Origin: Brucellaceae bacterium
Lineage (GTDB): Bacteria > Pseudomonadota > Alphaproteobacteria > Rhizobiales > Rhizobiaceae
Direction of reading: 5' to 3'
Assembly (NCBI GenBank): GCA_020637775.1
Contig: JACKJV010000001.1
Span: forward strand, 496,001 to 560,000
DNA length: 64,000 nt
Shown in pieces: positions 7,273 through 15,649 of the stretch (positions are counted from its first letter, which is position 1; the number at the start of each line of letters is the position of its first letter). Made by a program: the position numbers and the translations under genes. Below the pieces are notes generated by a model that was not told the origin of the DNA, made no database searches, and saw only the letters and a program-made list of their open reading frames with translations.

Positions 7273-8262
7273 ATGAAGCGTATGATTATGGGCCTTCTGG
7301 CCGCCACAGCGATGACTGCCTCGGCCTATGCCGCGGAAATCGATCCGGCGATCATCTACGATCTGGGAGGAAAATTCGACAAGTCCTTCAATGAATCGGC
7401 CTATAACGGCGCCGAGAAGTTCAAGGAAGAAACCGGCATCGCCTATCGCGAATTCGAGATCCAGAACGATGCCCAGCGCGAGCAGGCCCTGCGCAAGTTC
7501 GCCGAGGATGGCAACAATCCCATCGTGATGGCCGGCTTCTCCTGGGCCGCGGCACTCGAAAAGGTGGCTGCGGAATTTCCCGATACCCAGTTCACCATCA
7601 TCGACATGGTCGTGGATGCGCCGAACGTCCGCTCCGTCGTCTACAAGGAACATGAAGGCTCCTATCTGGTCGGTGTCATGGGCGCCATGAAATCGGAGAC
7701 CAAGAAGGTCGGCTTCATCGGCGGCATGGATATTCCGCTGATCCGCAAGTTCGGCTGCGGCTATGTCGGCGGCGCCAAGGCGGCCGGCGCCACCGAGGTG
7801 ATCCAGAACATGACAGGCGACACGCCGGCTGCCTGGAACGATCCCACCAAGGGCGGCGAGATCGCCAAGAGCCAGATTGCCCAGGGCGCGGACGTCATCT
7901 ACGCCGCCGCCGGCGGCACGGGCATCGGCGTGCTTCAGGCGGCTGCCGACGAAGGCAAGTACGGCATCGGTGTCGATTCCAACCAGAACGGCCTGCAGCC
8001 CGGCCATGTGCTGACCTCCATGCTCAAGCGCGTCGATGTCGCCGTCTACAATGCCTTCATGGATTCCAAGAACGATGCCTTCTCCACCGGCGTCAATGTT
8101 CTCGGGCTGGCGGAAGGCGGCGTCGACTATGCGATGGACGAGAACAACAAGGATCTCGTTACCGAGGACATGCTCAAGGCCGTGGAAGATGCCAAGGCGA
8201 AGATCATCGCCGGCGAAATCCAGGTCCACGACTACATGTCGGATGAATCCTGCCCCTATTGA
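7273..8262 (+). CDS. BMP-family ABC transporter substrate-binding protein (nucleoside uptake)
   Basis: The 329-residue protein begins with a cleavable signal peptide (MKRMIMGLLAATAMTASAYA) and matches the PnrA/BMP family of periplasmic purine-nucleoside binders. Typical features are IYDLGGKFDKSFNESAYNGA after the signal, KVGFIGGMDIP in the middle and DVIYAAAGGTGIGVLQAA. The start at 7273 is chosen because it places the signal peptide at the N terminus. It has its own terminator downstream and probably serves the ATPase and permeases encoded from 10.3 kb, which lack a binding protein of their own. A reverse-strand three-gene block separates them. Confidence 0.95.
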   Translation: MKRMIMGLLAATAMTASAYAAEIDPAIIYDLGGKFDKSFNESAYNGAEKFKEETGIAYREFEIQNDAQREQALRKFAEDGNNPIVMAGFSWAAALEKVAAEFPDTQFTIIDMVVDAPNVRSVVYKEHEGSYLVGVMGAMKSETKKVGFIGGMDIPLIRKFGCGYVGGAKAAGATEVIQNMTGDTPAAWNDPTKGGEIAKSQIAQGADVIYAAAGGTGIGVLQAAADEGKYGIGVDSNQNGLQPGHVLTSMLKRVDVAVYNAFMDSKNDAFSTGVNVLGLAEGGVDYAMDENNKDLVTEDMLKAVEDAKAKIIAGEIQVHDYMSDESCPY

Positions 8263-8297
8263 TGATCGGCTCTGCTGCCGTTTCGCTTGAACGCAGA

Positions 8298-8330
8298 CGC
8301 CCGGCTTCGAGAGCCGGGCGTTTTCCTTTC
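8298..8330 (+). terminator. Rho-independent terminator after the BMP binding protein
   Basis: A perfect 9-bp stem, CGCCCGGCT with AGCCGGGCG, encloses a 5-nt loop and is followed by TTTTCCTTTC. It lies 36 bp after the stop codon. It isolates the binding-protein transcript from what follows. Confidence 0.85.
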
Positions 8331-8377
8331 CTCAGTCGTGCCGAAAGGGCGGGGCGCGGGTCCGGGGCGACCGGCCG

Positions 8378-8587
8378 TCACCAGTGCGGCGGCTTGTCCA
8401 CCGGAATCTCCGGCTGAACGGCCTGTTCCACGGTCAGGAAGCGGCGGATCAGTTCATCCATCTTGGCCCGCTGGCTTTCCACCACCTTCCATTGTTCGGC
8501 CAATTGCGCGGAAAGTTCCTCGTTGGCCCGCTCCAGTTCGGCCACGCGCATTTCCAGTTCGGTGATGCGGTCCTCGGGTGTGGTCAT
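8378..8587 (-). CDS. slyX: SlyX family protein
   Basis: The 69-residue product is almost entirely a coiled coil (DRITELEMRVAELERANEEL near the N terminus) and ends in VDKPPHW; the PPHY/PPHW tail is the hallmark of SlyX. The function of SlyX is unknown. Its ATG overlaps the stop of the upstream thioesterase gene by four bases, and it is the last gene of a three-gene minus-strand operon. Confidence 0.92.
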   Translation of the reverse strand: MTTPEDRITELEMRVAELERANEELSAQLAEQWKVVESQRAKMDELIRRFLTVEQAVQPEIPVDKPPHW

Positions 8588-9030
8588 GCCGGGGTGTCCG
8601 CCAGCGCAGTTTCCAGCAGCGCGCGCAGGGGCGCGTTGAGCGGCATTGGCCGGCGGCTCGCCTTGTCCACATAGACATGCACGAAACGGCCTTCGGCAGC
8701 AGCCGCGACCTCGTCATTGCGAAACAGGCCGATCTCGTAGGTCACTGCGGATGTGCCAAGCTGTGCAATCCGGATGCCGGCGGTCACCACGTCGGGAAAG
8801 GCCATTTCGGCAAAGTAGCGGCAGCCGGTTTCCACGACGAGACCGACCTGGTCGCCGTGATGGATGTCCAGCACGCCGGCCTCGATCAGCCAGCCGTTCA
8901 CCGCCGTGTCGAACAGCGCGTAGTGCACCACGTTGTTCATATGGCCGTAGACGTCATTGTCCGACCAGCGCGTGGTGATCGTGCGGAATGCCTTGTAGGC
9001 GTCGCGGGAGGAAGGCGCGGGCTTGCTCAT
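8584..9030 (-). CDS. Acyl-CoA thioesterase, YbgC/FadM hotdog-fold family
   Basis: The 148-residue protein has the hotdog-fold signature TRWSDNDVYGHMNNVVHYALFD beginning near residue 17, with the catalytic-type aspartate in the WSDND segment. Such enzymes hydrolyse short or aromatic acyl-CoA thioesters in the cytosol. The start MSKPAPSSRDAYK at 9030 is one base from the stop of the alcohol dehydrogenase gene; an in-frame upstream start would overlap that gene. Together with the iron-type dehydrogenase it may serve acyl or alcohol turnover, but the substrate is not evident. Confidence 0.9.
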   Translation of the reverse strand: MSKPAPSSRDAYKAFRTITTRWSDNDVYGHMNNVVHYALFDTAVNGWLIEAGVLDIHHGDQVGLVVETGCRYFAEMAFPDVVTAGIRIAQLGTSAVTYEIGLFRNDEVAAAAEGRFVHVYVDKASRRPMPLNAPLRALLETALADTPA

Positions 9031-9031
9031 C

Positions 9032-10204
9032 TCACCACGCCGCCCGGTAGATTGCCAGGGCATCGGCTTCCAGCACATCGCGCGGATTGTTGACCAGAAG
9101 GCGCGTCTGCTTCATCGCATCCGCCGCCATCTGCTCCAGGTGCTCCTCGCCGATCCCCACCTCGCGCAGTTTCGTCTGCAGGCCGAGTTTCTGCGAAAGA
9201 CCCGCCAGCCGCTCGATGAAGGCGGCACAGGTCGCCTGGCTGCCTCCTTCCTGGCCAAGGTCCGGAAAGGCGCAGGGCGCCAGTTCCGCATAGAGCCGCT
9301 CCGATCCGTTCACCGTGTCGGCCGCATTGAAGCGCAGCACATGCGGCAGCACCAGGGCGTTGGACAGGCCGTGCGGGACATGGAATATGCCGCCGATGGG
9401 ATAGGCCAGCGCATGCACCGCCGCCACCGGCGAATTGGCGAAGGCCTGCCCCGCGAGCATGGACCCGAGCAGCATGGCGGAACGCGCTTCCATGTTGCGC
9501 CCGTTGAAGACCGCTTCCTCGATATTGGCGCCCAGGAGTTCCAGCGCCTGGCGGGCGATCATGCGCGACAGCGGATTGTTGTTGGCGTTTCTCGAGGCAT
9601 AGGCCTCGATGGCGTGAACCATGGCGTCCACCCCGGTTGCGGCGGTGATGTGGGCCGGCAGGCCCGCTGTCAGTTCCGCATCCAGAATGGCGATGTCGGG
9701 CAGGATGACAGGCGAGGAAACGCCGCGCTTCTCGTCATTCTCCACCGTGATGATGGAAACCGGCGTGACCTCCGAACCCGTTCCGGCGGTGGTGGGAACG
9801 AGGACCAGCGGCAGGCGCGGCCCCTTCGCATTGCCCACGCCCCAGGCTTCGTCGATGTCTTCGCCCGAACCGGCCAGCAGTGCGGCCAGCTTGGCAATAT
9901 CGAGCGACGAACCGCCGCCGAAGCCGACAACGCCGGTGACGCCGGCTTCGCGGGCGGCCTGCGCCGCCGCCATCAGGGTGGCGCGGGAGGGATCGGCCTC
10001 GACCTTGTCGTAGACCGTCACGGCATGGCCCGACCGCTTGAGCGATTCGATGGCCGGATCGCACAGGCCGAGCGCCCGAAGCCCCGGATCGGTGACCAGC
10101 AGCACGCTGGTTCCGAGCAGCCCGCCGGCGATGTCGGCCAGATCGGCAGCGGCACCATTGCGGAAAACGATGCTCCTGGTGGTGTTGAAAGTGAACGGGT
10201 TCAT
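9032..10204 (-). CDS. Iron-containing alcohol dehydrogenase
   Basis: The 390-residue protein belongs to the group III (iron-type) alcohol dehydrogenases. It has the NAD-binding GFGGGSSLDIAK motif near residue 98, PTTAGTGSEVTP near 137, and the metal ligands in GVDAMVHAIEAY and HALAYPIGGIFHVPHGLSNA. The ATG at 10204 is preceded by GGAGGAGGCCC, a strong ribosome site, so an earlier in-frame start is rejected. The physiological alcohol cannot be read from sequence. It is the first gene of the operon with the thioesterase and slyX, divergent from the nucleoside transport operon. Confidence 0.93.
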   Translation of the reverse strand: MNPFTFNTTRSIVFRNGAAADLADIAGGLLGTSVLLVTDPGLRALGLCDPAIESLKRSGHAVTVYDKVEADPSRATLMAAAQAAREAGVTGVVGFGGGSSLDIAKLAALLAGSGEDIDEAWGVGNAKGPRLPLVLVPTTAGTGSEVTPVSIITVENDEKRGVSSPVILPDIAILDAELTAGLPAHITAATGVDAMVHAIEAYASRNANNNPLSRMIARQALELLGANIEEAVFNGRNMEARSAMLLGSMLAGQAFANSPVAAVHALAYPIGGIFHVPHGLSNALVLPHVLRFNAADTVNGSERLYAELAPCAFPDLGQEGGSQATCAAFIERLAGLSQKLGLQTKLREVGIGEEHLEQMAADAMKQTRLLVNNPRDVLEADALAIYRAAW

Positions 10205-10230
10205 GGGCCTCCTCCTTCGCGCAAGGGAAA

Positions 10231-10260
10231 TTGACAAGGGCGCGAATAAATGTCGAGACT
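10231..10260 (+). promoter_or_regulatory. Weak candidate promoter of the nucleoside operon
   Basis: A perfect TTGACA box lies at 10231-10236. With an 18-bp spacer the -10 position reads GAGACT, a poor match. It lies in the divergent gap before the ABC ATPase gene. Confidence 0.3.
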
Positions 10261-10336
10261 AAAGGGAAAGGACCGGCCCCTTGTCCCGTCGATTCACATG
10301 GGTAAAGGCCGGCGCAAGGAAGGGGATCGGGGCGAA

Positions 10337-11872
10337 ATGTCTGCGCCAGCCATCGAACTGACCGGCATCAACAAGAGTTTCGGCCCCGTCAAGGCCAATC
10401 GCGACATCAACCTGACGGTCGAGAAGGGAACCATTCACGGCATCATCGGCGAGAACGGCGCGGGAAAATCCACGCTGATGTCGATCCTTTACGGGTTCTA
10501 CCAGGCCGATTCGGGTTCCATCCGCGTCAATGGCGCGCCGGCAGCCATCAACACTCCCAACGATGCCATCGCCACCGGCATCGGCATGGTGCATCAGCAT
10601 TTCATGCTGGTGCAGAATTTCACCGTTCTGGAAAACGTGATGCTCGGCGCGGAAGGCCGGCAGATGCTGACCGGCGCCATAGCCGACGCGCGTGCCGAAT
10701 TGCGCCGCCTTGAAGAGACCTATGCGCTGGAAGTCGATACCGAGGCCGTCATCGAGGAATTGCCCGTCGGCCTGCAACAGCGCGTGGAAATCCTCAAGGC
10801 GCTGTATCGCGGCGCCGAGATCCTCATTCTCGACGAGCCGACAGGCGTGCTGACGCCGGCGGAGGCCGACCACCTGTTCCGGGTGCTCGCGCAATTGAAG
10901 GAGCAGGGCAAGACGATCGTGCTCATCACGCACAAGCTGCGCGAGATCATGGCCATTACCGACAATGTCTCGGTGATGCGCCAGGGCACCATGGTCGCAA
11001 CCCGCAAGACCGCAGAGACGAGCGTGGAGGAACTGGCCGAGCTGATGGTGGGCCGGCGTGTCCTGCTGCGCGTGGAAAAGGGCCCGGCCAGGCCGGGCGC
11101 GGTCAAGCTGGCGGTCGAGGGACTGACCGTGCGCGACAGGCGCGGCGTCACCATGGTCGATGACGTCTCCTTCGAGGTAAGGGCCGGCGAGATCGTCGGC
11201 ATTGCGGGCGTGGCCGGCAACGGCCAGTCGGAACTGATCGAGGCCATAGCCGGCATGCGCCGGGCGGTGTCGGGGCGCGTCCTTCTCGATGGCCTGCCGA
11301 TCCATGTCACCGGCGCCGCCGATCCGGCGGAACTGCGCCGCCGGGGCCTCGCCCATGTGCCGGAAGACCGCCACTATACGGGCCTTGTCCTGCCCTTCGA
11401 GGAGGCGGAGAACTCGATCCTTGGCTATCACGGCCAGGCGAAATACCTGAAGGGTCCGTTTCTCGACATCGACGCCATCCGCAAGGATGCCGCCGCCAAG
11501 ATCGAGGCCTATGACATCCGCCCGCCGAACTGCCGCCTGAAATCGGCGAATTTTTCCGGCGGCAACCAGCAGAAGATCGTGCTGGCGCGCGAGATGGAGC
11601 AGGATCCGGCAGTGCTCGTCGTCGCCCAGCCGACGCGCGGCGTTGATGTGGGGGCCATCGAGTTCATCCACCGGCGCATCATCGAAATGCGCGATGCGGG
11701 CAAGGCGGTGCTGCTCGTCTCCGTGGAACTGGACGAGATCCGCTCGCTTTCGGACCGTATCCTGGTCATGTTCGCCGGGCGGATTGCCGGCGAGCGCGGG
11801 CCGGACGCCACCGAAGGCGAACTCGGCCTGCTGATGGCCGGCGTGACCGAGGGGCAGGAGGCCGCCGAATGA
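10337..11872 (+). CDS. Nucleoside ABC transporter ATP-binding protein (two NBDs)
   Basis: The 511-residue protein carries two fused nucleotide-binding domains, as in the sugar and BMP/nucleoside class. The first has Walker A GENGAGKS near residue 40, an LPVGLQQRVEILKAL signature and Walker B ILILDEPTGVLTP. The second has the degenerate Walker A GVAGNGQSE, signature SGGNQQKIVLAREM and Walker B VLVVAQPTRGVDVG. The ATG at 10337 (MSAPAIELTGINKSFG) is the first start with homology behind it. It energises the two permeases at 13.1-15.3 kb. Its stop codon overlaps the start of the restriction nuclease gene (ATGA), so the operon continues through two unrelated genes. Confidence 0.95.
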   Translation: MSAPAIELTGINKSFGPVKANRDINLTVEKGTIHGIIGENGAGKSTLMSILYGFYQADSGSIRVNGAPAAINTPNDAIATGIGMVHQHFMLVQNFTVLENVMLGAEGRQMLTGAIADARAELRRLEETYALEVDTEAVIEELPVGLQQRVEILKALYRGAEILILDEPTGVLTPAEADHLFRVLAQLKEQGKTIVLITHKLREIMAITDNVSVMRQGTMVATRKTAETSVEELAELMVGRRVLLRVEKGPARPGAVKLAVEGLTVRDRRGVTMVDDVSFEVRAGEIVGIAGVAGNGQSELIEAIAGMRRAVSGRVLLDGLPIHVTGAADPAELRRRGLAHVPEDRHYTGLVLPFEEAENSILGYHGQAKYLKGPFLDIDAIRKDAAAKIEAYDIRPPNCRLKSANFSGGNQQKIVLAREMEQDPAVLVVAQPTRGVDVGAIEFIHRRIIEMRDAGKAVLLVSVELDEIRSLSDRILVMFAGRIAGERGPDATEGELGLLMAGVTEGQEAAE

Positions 11873-12465
11873 AGGGGGCGGACGAACTGCCCGCGGACAT
11901 CCTGACGAAATACGAGGTCCTCGACTGGCGCAATGCCATCGCCATCCTGTCCACCGTGCATGAAGAGGCGTTCGGGGAAGTCCTCGACGTGCTTGCGCGT
12001 TTCCAGTTGCGTTTCAGTTCGATAGCCACGGGCGGCGGCAACAAGTCGCCGGTCTCCCGCTTCATCGACAGCGAACTCTATGCCCGCGGCTGGACGGAAA
12101 AATCCTTCGACACCGCCATCGTGGTCGATGGCGAGATCGCGCCCTCGCCAACGCACAGCGTGGATTGCGTCAAGGGGCGGGTGGCGCTGGAGGTGGAATG
12201 GAACAACAAGGATCCGTTCTTCGACCGCGATCTCAACAATTTCCGGTTGCTCTACGACTTGCGAATCATCGATGCCGGGCTGATCGTCACGCGGGCGACC
12301 AGTCTTGAAACGGTGCTCAAGACGGCCGGCCGCTCGGCCACGACCTATGGAAAAGCCACCACGCACACCGAAAAACTGTTTCCCAAGATCATCGGCGGCG
12401 GCGCGGGCGGATGTCCTGTGCTAGTGTTCGGCATCAAACCGGAAGCCTATATCGATGACAGATGA
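11869..12465 (+). CDS. BglII/BstYI-family type II restriction endonuclease
   Basis: The 198-residue protein matches the BglII/BstYI family. Recognisable blocks are KYEVLDWRNAIAIL at the N terminus, GGGNKSPVSRFIDSEL at 55-70, and a long run ending in FFDRDLNNFRLLYDL. The catalytic pattern D99-x8-E108-x-E110 (DCVKGRVALEVE) has the spacing of BglII Asp84/Glu93/Gln95. The C terminus GGCPVLVFGI is also typical. BglII cuts AGATCT and BstYI cuts RGATCY, so a GATC-centred target is likely. The gene starts inside the stop of the transporter ATPase gene and overlaps the methylase gene by 11 bp. Base composition resembles its neighbours, so transfer, if any, is not recent. Confidence 0.88.
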   Translation: MKGADELPADILTKYEVLDWRNAIAILSTVHEEAFGEVLDVLARFQLRFSSIATGGGNKSPVSRFIDSELYARGWTEKSFDTAIVVDGEIAPSPTHSVDCVKGRVALEVEWNNKDPFFDRDLNNFRLLYDLRIIDAGLIVTRATSLETVLKTAGRSATTYGKATTHTEKLFPKIIGGGAGGCPVLVFGIKPEAYIDDR

Positions 12466-13135
12466 GACCCTTGACACAATCGTTGATTTCGCGAGCAAGC
12501 TGCGGGGTCAGAAATTCCGGACCATCCTGGCCGATCCGCCTTGGCGGTTCCTGAACCGGACCGGAAAAGTGGCGCCAGAACACCGCCGGCTGAACCGCTA
12601 CGGCACGATGAGCACGCATGAGATCTGCGAATTGCCGGTGGCCGAGATCCTCGAACCGACGGCCCATCTCTACCTCTGGACGCCGAACGCGCTGCTGCCG
12701 GAGGCGCTGCAGGTCATGCAGGCATGGGGCTTCGAGTACAAGTCCAACATCGTCTGGCACAAGGTGCGCAAGGACGGCGGCTCGGACGGCCGCGGCGTCG
12801 GCTTCTATTTCCGCAACGTGACCGAGCTGATCCTGTTCGGCGTGCGCGGCAAGAACGCCCGCACACTTGCCCCCGGCCGCAGCCAGGTCAACTACATGGC
12901 ATCGCGCAAGCGCGAGCATTCGCGCAAGCCGGATGAGCAATACAGCCTGATCGAAAGCTGTTCGCCCGGGCCGTATCTGGAACTGTTTGCGCGCGGGACG
13001 CGCCCCGGCTGGACCTATTGGGGCAATCAGGCGGACGAGGACTACGAGCCTTCGTGGAAAACCTACAGCTACAACTCGGCCACGGATGAGGATGAGAAAA
13101 ACCATCTCTACCGGCGCCGGACAGCAGCGGAATGA
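12455..13135 (+). CDS. MT-A70 family adenine-N6 DNA methyltransferase
   Basis: The 226-residue protein has the catalytic motif ADPPW at residues 26-30 and the MT-A70 blocks HLYLWTPNALLPEALQVM, YKSNIVWHKVRKDGG and an ELFARGTRPGW motif near residue 175. These enzymes methylate adenine at N6. Beside a BglII-type nuclease it is the probable protective partner, methylating the A of a GATC-centred site. It starts 11 bp before the nuclease stop and ends 3 bp before the first permease gene, so both genes would be transcribed and translated with the transporter. Alternative: a solitary regulatory methylase. Confidence 0.92.
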   Translation: MTDETLDTIVDFASKLRGQKFRTILADPPWRFLNRTGKVAPEHRRLNRYGTMSTHEICELPVAEILEPTAHLYLWTPNALLPEALQVMQAWGFEYKSNIVWHKVRKDGGSDGRGVGFYFRNVTELILFGVRGKNARTLAPGRSQVNYMASRKREHSRKPDEQYSLIESCSPGPYLELFARGTRPGWTYWGNQADEDYEPSWKTYSYNSATDEDEKNHLYRRRTAAE

Positions 13136-13138
13136 CCT

Positions 13139-14281
13139 ATGGCGACACCTTACGCGAAACTGCCGGCATGGGCGGATTACGGCCTCATCCCGCTGATCAA
13201 CCTGACAGTCGCCTTCCTCGTTTCGGGCCTTGTCGTGCTGCTGGCGGGCGAAAACCCGTTCAAGGCGGCGAGCATCCTGGTTTCCGGCGCCTTCGGATCG
13301 GGCTCGGGCATCGGCTATACGCTGTTCTACGCAACCAATTTCATCTTTACCGGCCTCGCCGTCGCCGTGGCGTTCCATTGCGGCCTGTTCAATATCGGCG
13401 GTGAAGGCCAGGCCTATATCGCGGGTCTCGGGGTGGCGCTGGTCTGCCTGGCTTTCGATACGGTCTTTCCCTGGTGGATCAACTTCCCGCTGGCCATCCT
13501 GGCCTCGGCGGCCATTGGCGGGCTTTGGGCCTTCATTCCAGCCGTGCTGCAGGCCCGGCGCGGCAGCCATATCGTCATCACGACGATCATGTTCAATTTC
13601 ATCGCGGCCTCGGTGATGGTCTACCTTCTGGTCGGGCCGCTGAAGCCGCTGGGTTCCATGGCACCGCAGACGCGCACCTTCGAGGCGGCCGCCCACCTGC
13701 CCAAGCTCGACTGGCTGATCACCATGTTCGGCTTCAAGCTGCGTTCCACGCCGCTCAACCTGTCCTTCGTCCTGGCGCTGGTGATGAGTTTCGTGGTCTG
13801 GCTGGTGATCTGGCGCACCAGGCTGGGCTACGAGATCCGCACCCAGGGTTTCTCGCCGCGCGCCGCGCGCTATGCCGGCGTCTCCGAAACGCGCATCATC
13901 GTCATTACCATGATGATCTCCGGCGCCCTGGCGGGCATGATGGCGCTCAACCCGGTCATGGGCGACCAGCACCGCCTGCAACTGGATTTCGTCACCGGCG
14001 CCGGCTTTGTCGGCATCGCGGTGGCGCTGATGGGACGCTCGCATCCCGCAGGGATCATTCCGGCCGCCATTCTCTTCGGCATGCTCTACCAGGGCGGGGC
14101 GGAACTGGCCTTCGAGATGCCCAATATCAGCCGTGACATGATCGTCATCATCCAGGGCCTTGTGATCCTGTTTGCCGGTGCGCTGGAAAACCTGTTCCGC
14201 CCCGCGGTCCAGGCGTTTTTCGGGCGTGTGATGCAGGAGGATGTGCGCGCCGCGCCGATCGCCAGCGGGGAGAGCCACTGA
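13139..14281 (+). CDS. Nucleoside ABC transporter permease 1
   Basis: The 380-residue integral membrane protein has eight to ten hydrophobic segments and the BMP/sugar-permease signatures NIGGEGQAYIAGL near residue 85 and FVGIAVALMGRSHPAGIIPAA near 290. It pairs with the next permease to form the channel for nucleosides delivered by the BMP-type binding protein. It starts 3 bp after the methylase stop and its own stop shares a base with the next start (TGATG). Confidence 0.95.
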   Translation: MATPYAKLPAWADYGLIPLINLTVAFLVSGLVVLLAGENPFKAASILVSGAFGSGSGIGYTLFYATNFIFTGLAVAVAFHCGLFNIGGEGQAYIAGLGVALVCLAFDTVFPWWINFPLAILASAAIGGLWAFIPAVLQARRGSHIVITTIMFNFIAASVMVYLLVGPLKPLGSMAPQTRTFEAAAHLPKLDWLITMFGFKLRSTPLNLSFVLALVMSFVVWLVIWRTRLGYEIRTQGFSPRAARYAGVSETRIIVITMMISGALAGMMALNPVMGDQHRLQLDFVTGAGFVGIAVALMGRSHPAGIIPAAILFGMLYQGGAELAFEMPNISRDMIVIIQGLVILFAGALENLFRPAVQAFFGRVMQEDVRAAPIASGESH

Positions 14282-15255
14282 TGGACTGGCACCTTTATCT
14301 CGGTCTCAACGTCCTCGACTCGACCATCCGCATTTCCGCCCCGCTGCTGCTGGCCTGCCTCGCCGGCCTTTATTCCGAGCGCTCCGGCGTTTTCGACATC
14401 GGCCTGGAGGGCAAGATGCTGGCCGGCGCCTTTGCCGGCGCGGCAGCGGCCACTGCCTTCGGTTCGGCATGGATCGGCCTGCTCTTCGCCATTGTCGTGT
14501 CGGTCTGTTTCGCCCTGATCCACGGCTTTGCCTCGATCACCGCGCGCGGCAACCAGATCGTTTCCGGCGTGGCCATCAACTTCATCGCCGCCGGCGGCGC
14601 CGTCATCCTGGGCCAGGCGTGGTTCAAGCAGGGCGGACGCACGCCGTCGCTGGTCGGTGAGGAGCGCTTCGCCTCCTGGACCCTGCCCTTTGCCGACAGC
14701 CTCGCCGGCGTTCCGGTGCTCGGCCCCGTCTATCGCGAGCTCGTTTCCGGGCATTACCTGCTGGTCTATGTCGCCTTCCTGATGGTGCCGGTGACCTGGT
14801 GGGTTCTCTTCCGCACCCGATTCGGCCTGCGCCTTCGCGCCGTCGGCGAGAACCCGGCCGCCGTGGACACGGCCGGCATTTCCGTCACCTTCCTGCGCTA
14901 CCGCGCCGTGATGATCACCGGCGTGCTTTGCGGGCTTTCCGGCGCCTATCTCTCGGTCGCGCAGAATGCCGGCTTCGTGAAGGACATGACGGCGGGCAAG
15001 GGCTTCATCGCGCTGGCCGCGCTGATCTTTGCCAAGTGGCGGCCGGTCAATGCCATGTTCGCCTGCCTCCTGTTCGGCTATCTCGAAGCGCTGGGCATCT
15101 CGCTTCAAGGCAAGCCGCTGCCGCTCATCGGCACCGTGCCGGTGCAGTTCATGCAGGCGCTGCCCTACATCCTGACGGTGATCCTGCTGGCCGGCTTCAT
15201 CGGCAAGGCCATTCCGCCGCGCGCCGGCGGTGTGCCCTATGTCAAGGAGCGCTGA
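14281..15255 (+). CDS. Nucleoside ABC transporter permease 2
   Basis: The 324-residue membrane protein contains DIGLEGKMLAGAFAGAAAA near residue 38 and KGFIALAALIFAKWRPVNAM near 240, the characteristic paired permease motifs. It is shorter than its partner, as usual in this family. It overlaps the first permease gene by one base and is followed at one base by cytidine deaminase, tying uptake to catabolism. Confidence 0.95.
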   Translation: MDWHLYLGLNVLDSTIRISAPLLLACLAGLYSERSGVFDIGLEGKMLAGAFAGAAAATAFGSAWIGLLFAIVVSVCFALIHGFASITARGNQIVSGVAINFIAAGGAVILGQAWFKQGGRTPSLVGEERFASWTLPFADSLAGVPVLGPVYRELVSGHYLLVYVAFLMVPVTWWVLFRTRFGLRLRAVGENPAAVDTAGISVTFLRYRAVMITGVLCGLSGAYLSVAQNAGFVKDMTAGKGFIALAALIFAKWRPVNAMFACLLFGYLEALGISLQGKPLPLIGTVPVQFMQALPYILTVILLAGFIGKAIPPRAGGVPYVKER

Positions 15256-15256
15256 C

Positions 15257-15649
15257 ATGGCCACCGACCTCTTCGCCGCGGCGCGCAATGCGATGGCGCG
15301 GGCGCATGTGCCCTATTCGAAATTCCCCGTCGGCGCGGCCCTGCGCACCGCCGACGGCAACATTCATGCCGGCGCCAATATCGAGAATGTCTCCTTTCCG
15401 GAAGGCTGGTGCGCCGAAACCACAATGCTCGGGCATTACGTCATGGCCGGAGGCGGCGAGATCGCGGAAATCTGCGTCGTGGCGGAAAAGATGGATCGCA
15501 TCACGCCCTGCGGCGGCTGCCGCCAGCGCCTGGCCGAGTTTGCCGGACCGCAGACACGGATCTACCTGTGCGACCAGTCCGGCATTGTCGAGGAAATGAC
15601 CATGGCGGACATGCTTCCGCGTGCTTTCGATACCGAGGCGGTGCGATGA
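15257..15649 (+). CDS. cdd: Cytidine deaminase
   Basis: The enzyme converts cytidine and deoxycytidine to uridine and deoxyuridine. The 130-residue, tetrameric-type protein shows the zinc and catalytic residues in WCAET (C52, E54) and PCGGCRQ (C85, C88), plus the substrate segment FPVGAAL. The ATG at 15257 sits one base after the permease stop; an earlier in-frame start would overlap it. Its stop overlaps the punA start (ATGA). Confidence 0.95.
   Translation: MATDLFAAARNAMARAHVPYSKFPVGAALRTADGNIHAGANIENVSFPEGWCAETTMLGHYVMAGGGEIAEICVVAEKMDRITPCGGCRQRLAEFAGPQTRIYLCDQSGIVEEMTMADMLPRAFDTEAVR

Noticed and set aside
12434-14278. Long minus-strand open frame across the methylase and permease genes
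   Set aside because: Composition is typical of antisense frames (His, Arg, Gln, Asp rich) and the plus strand carries clear MT-A70 and permease proteins.
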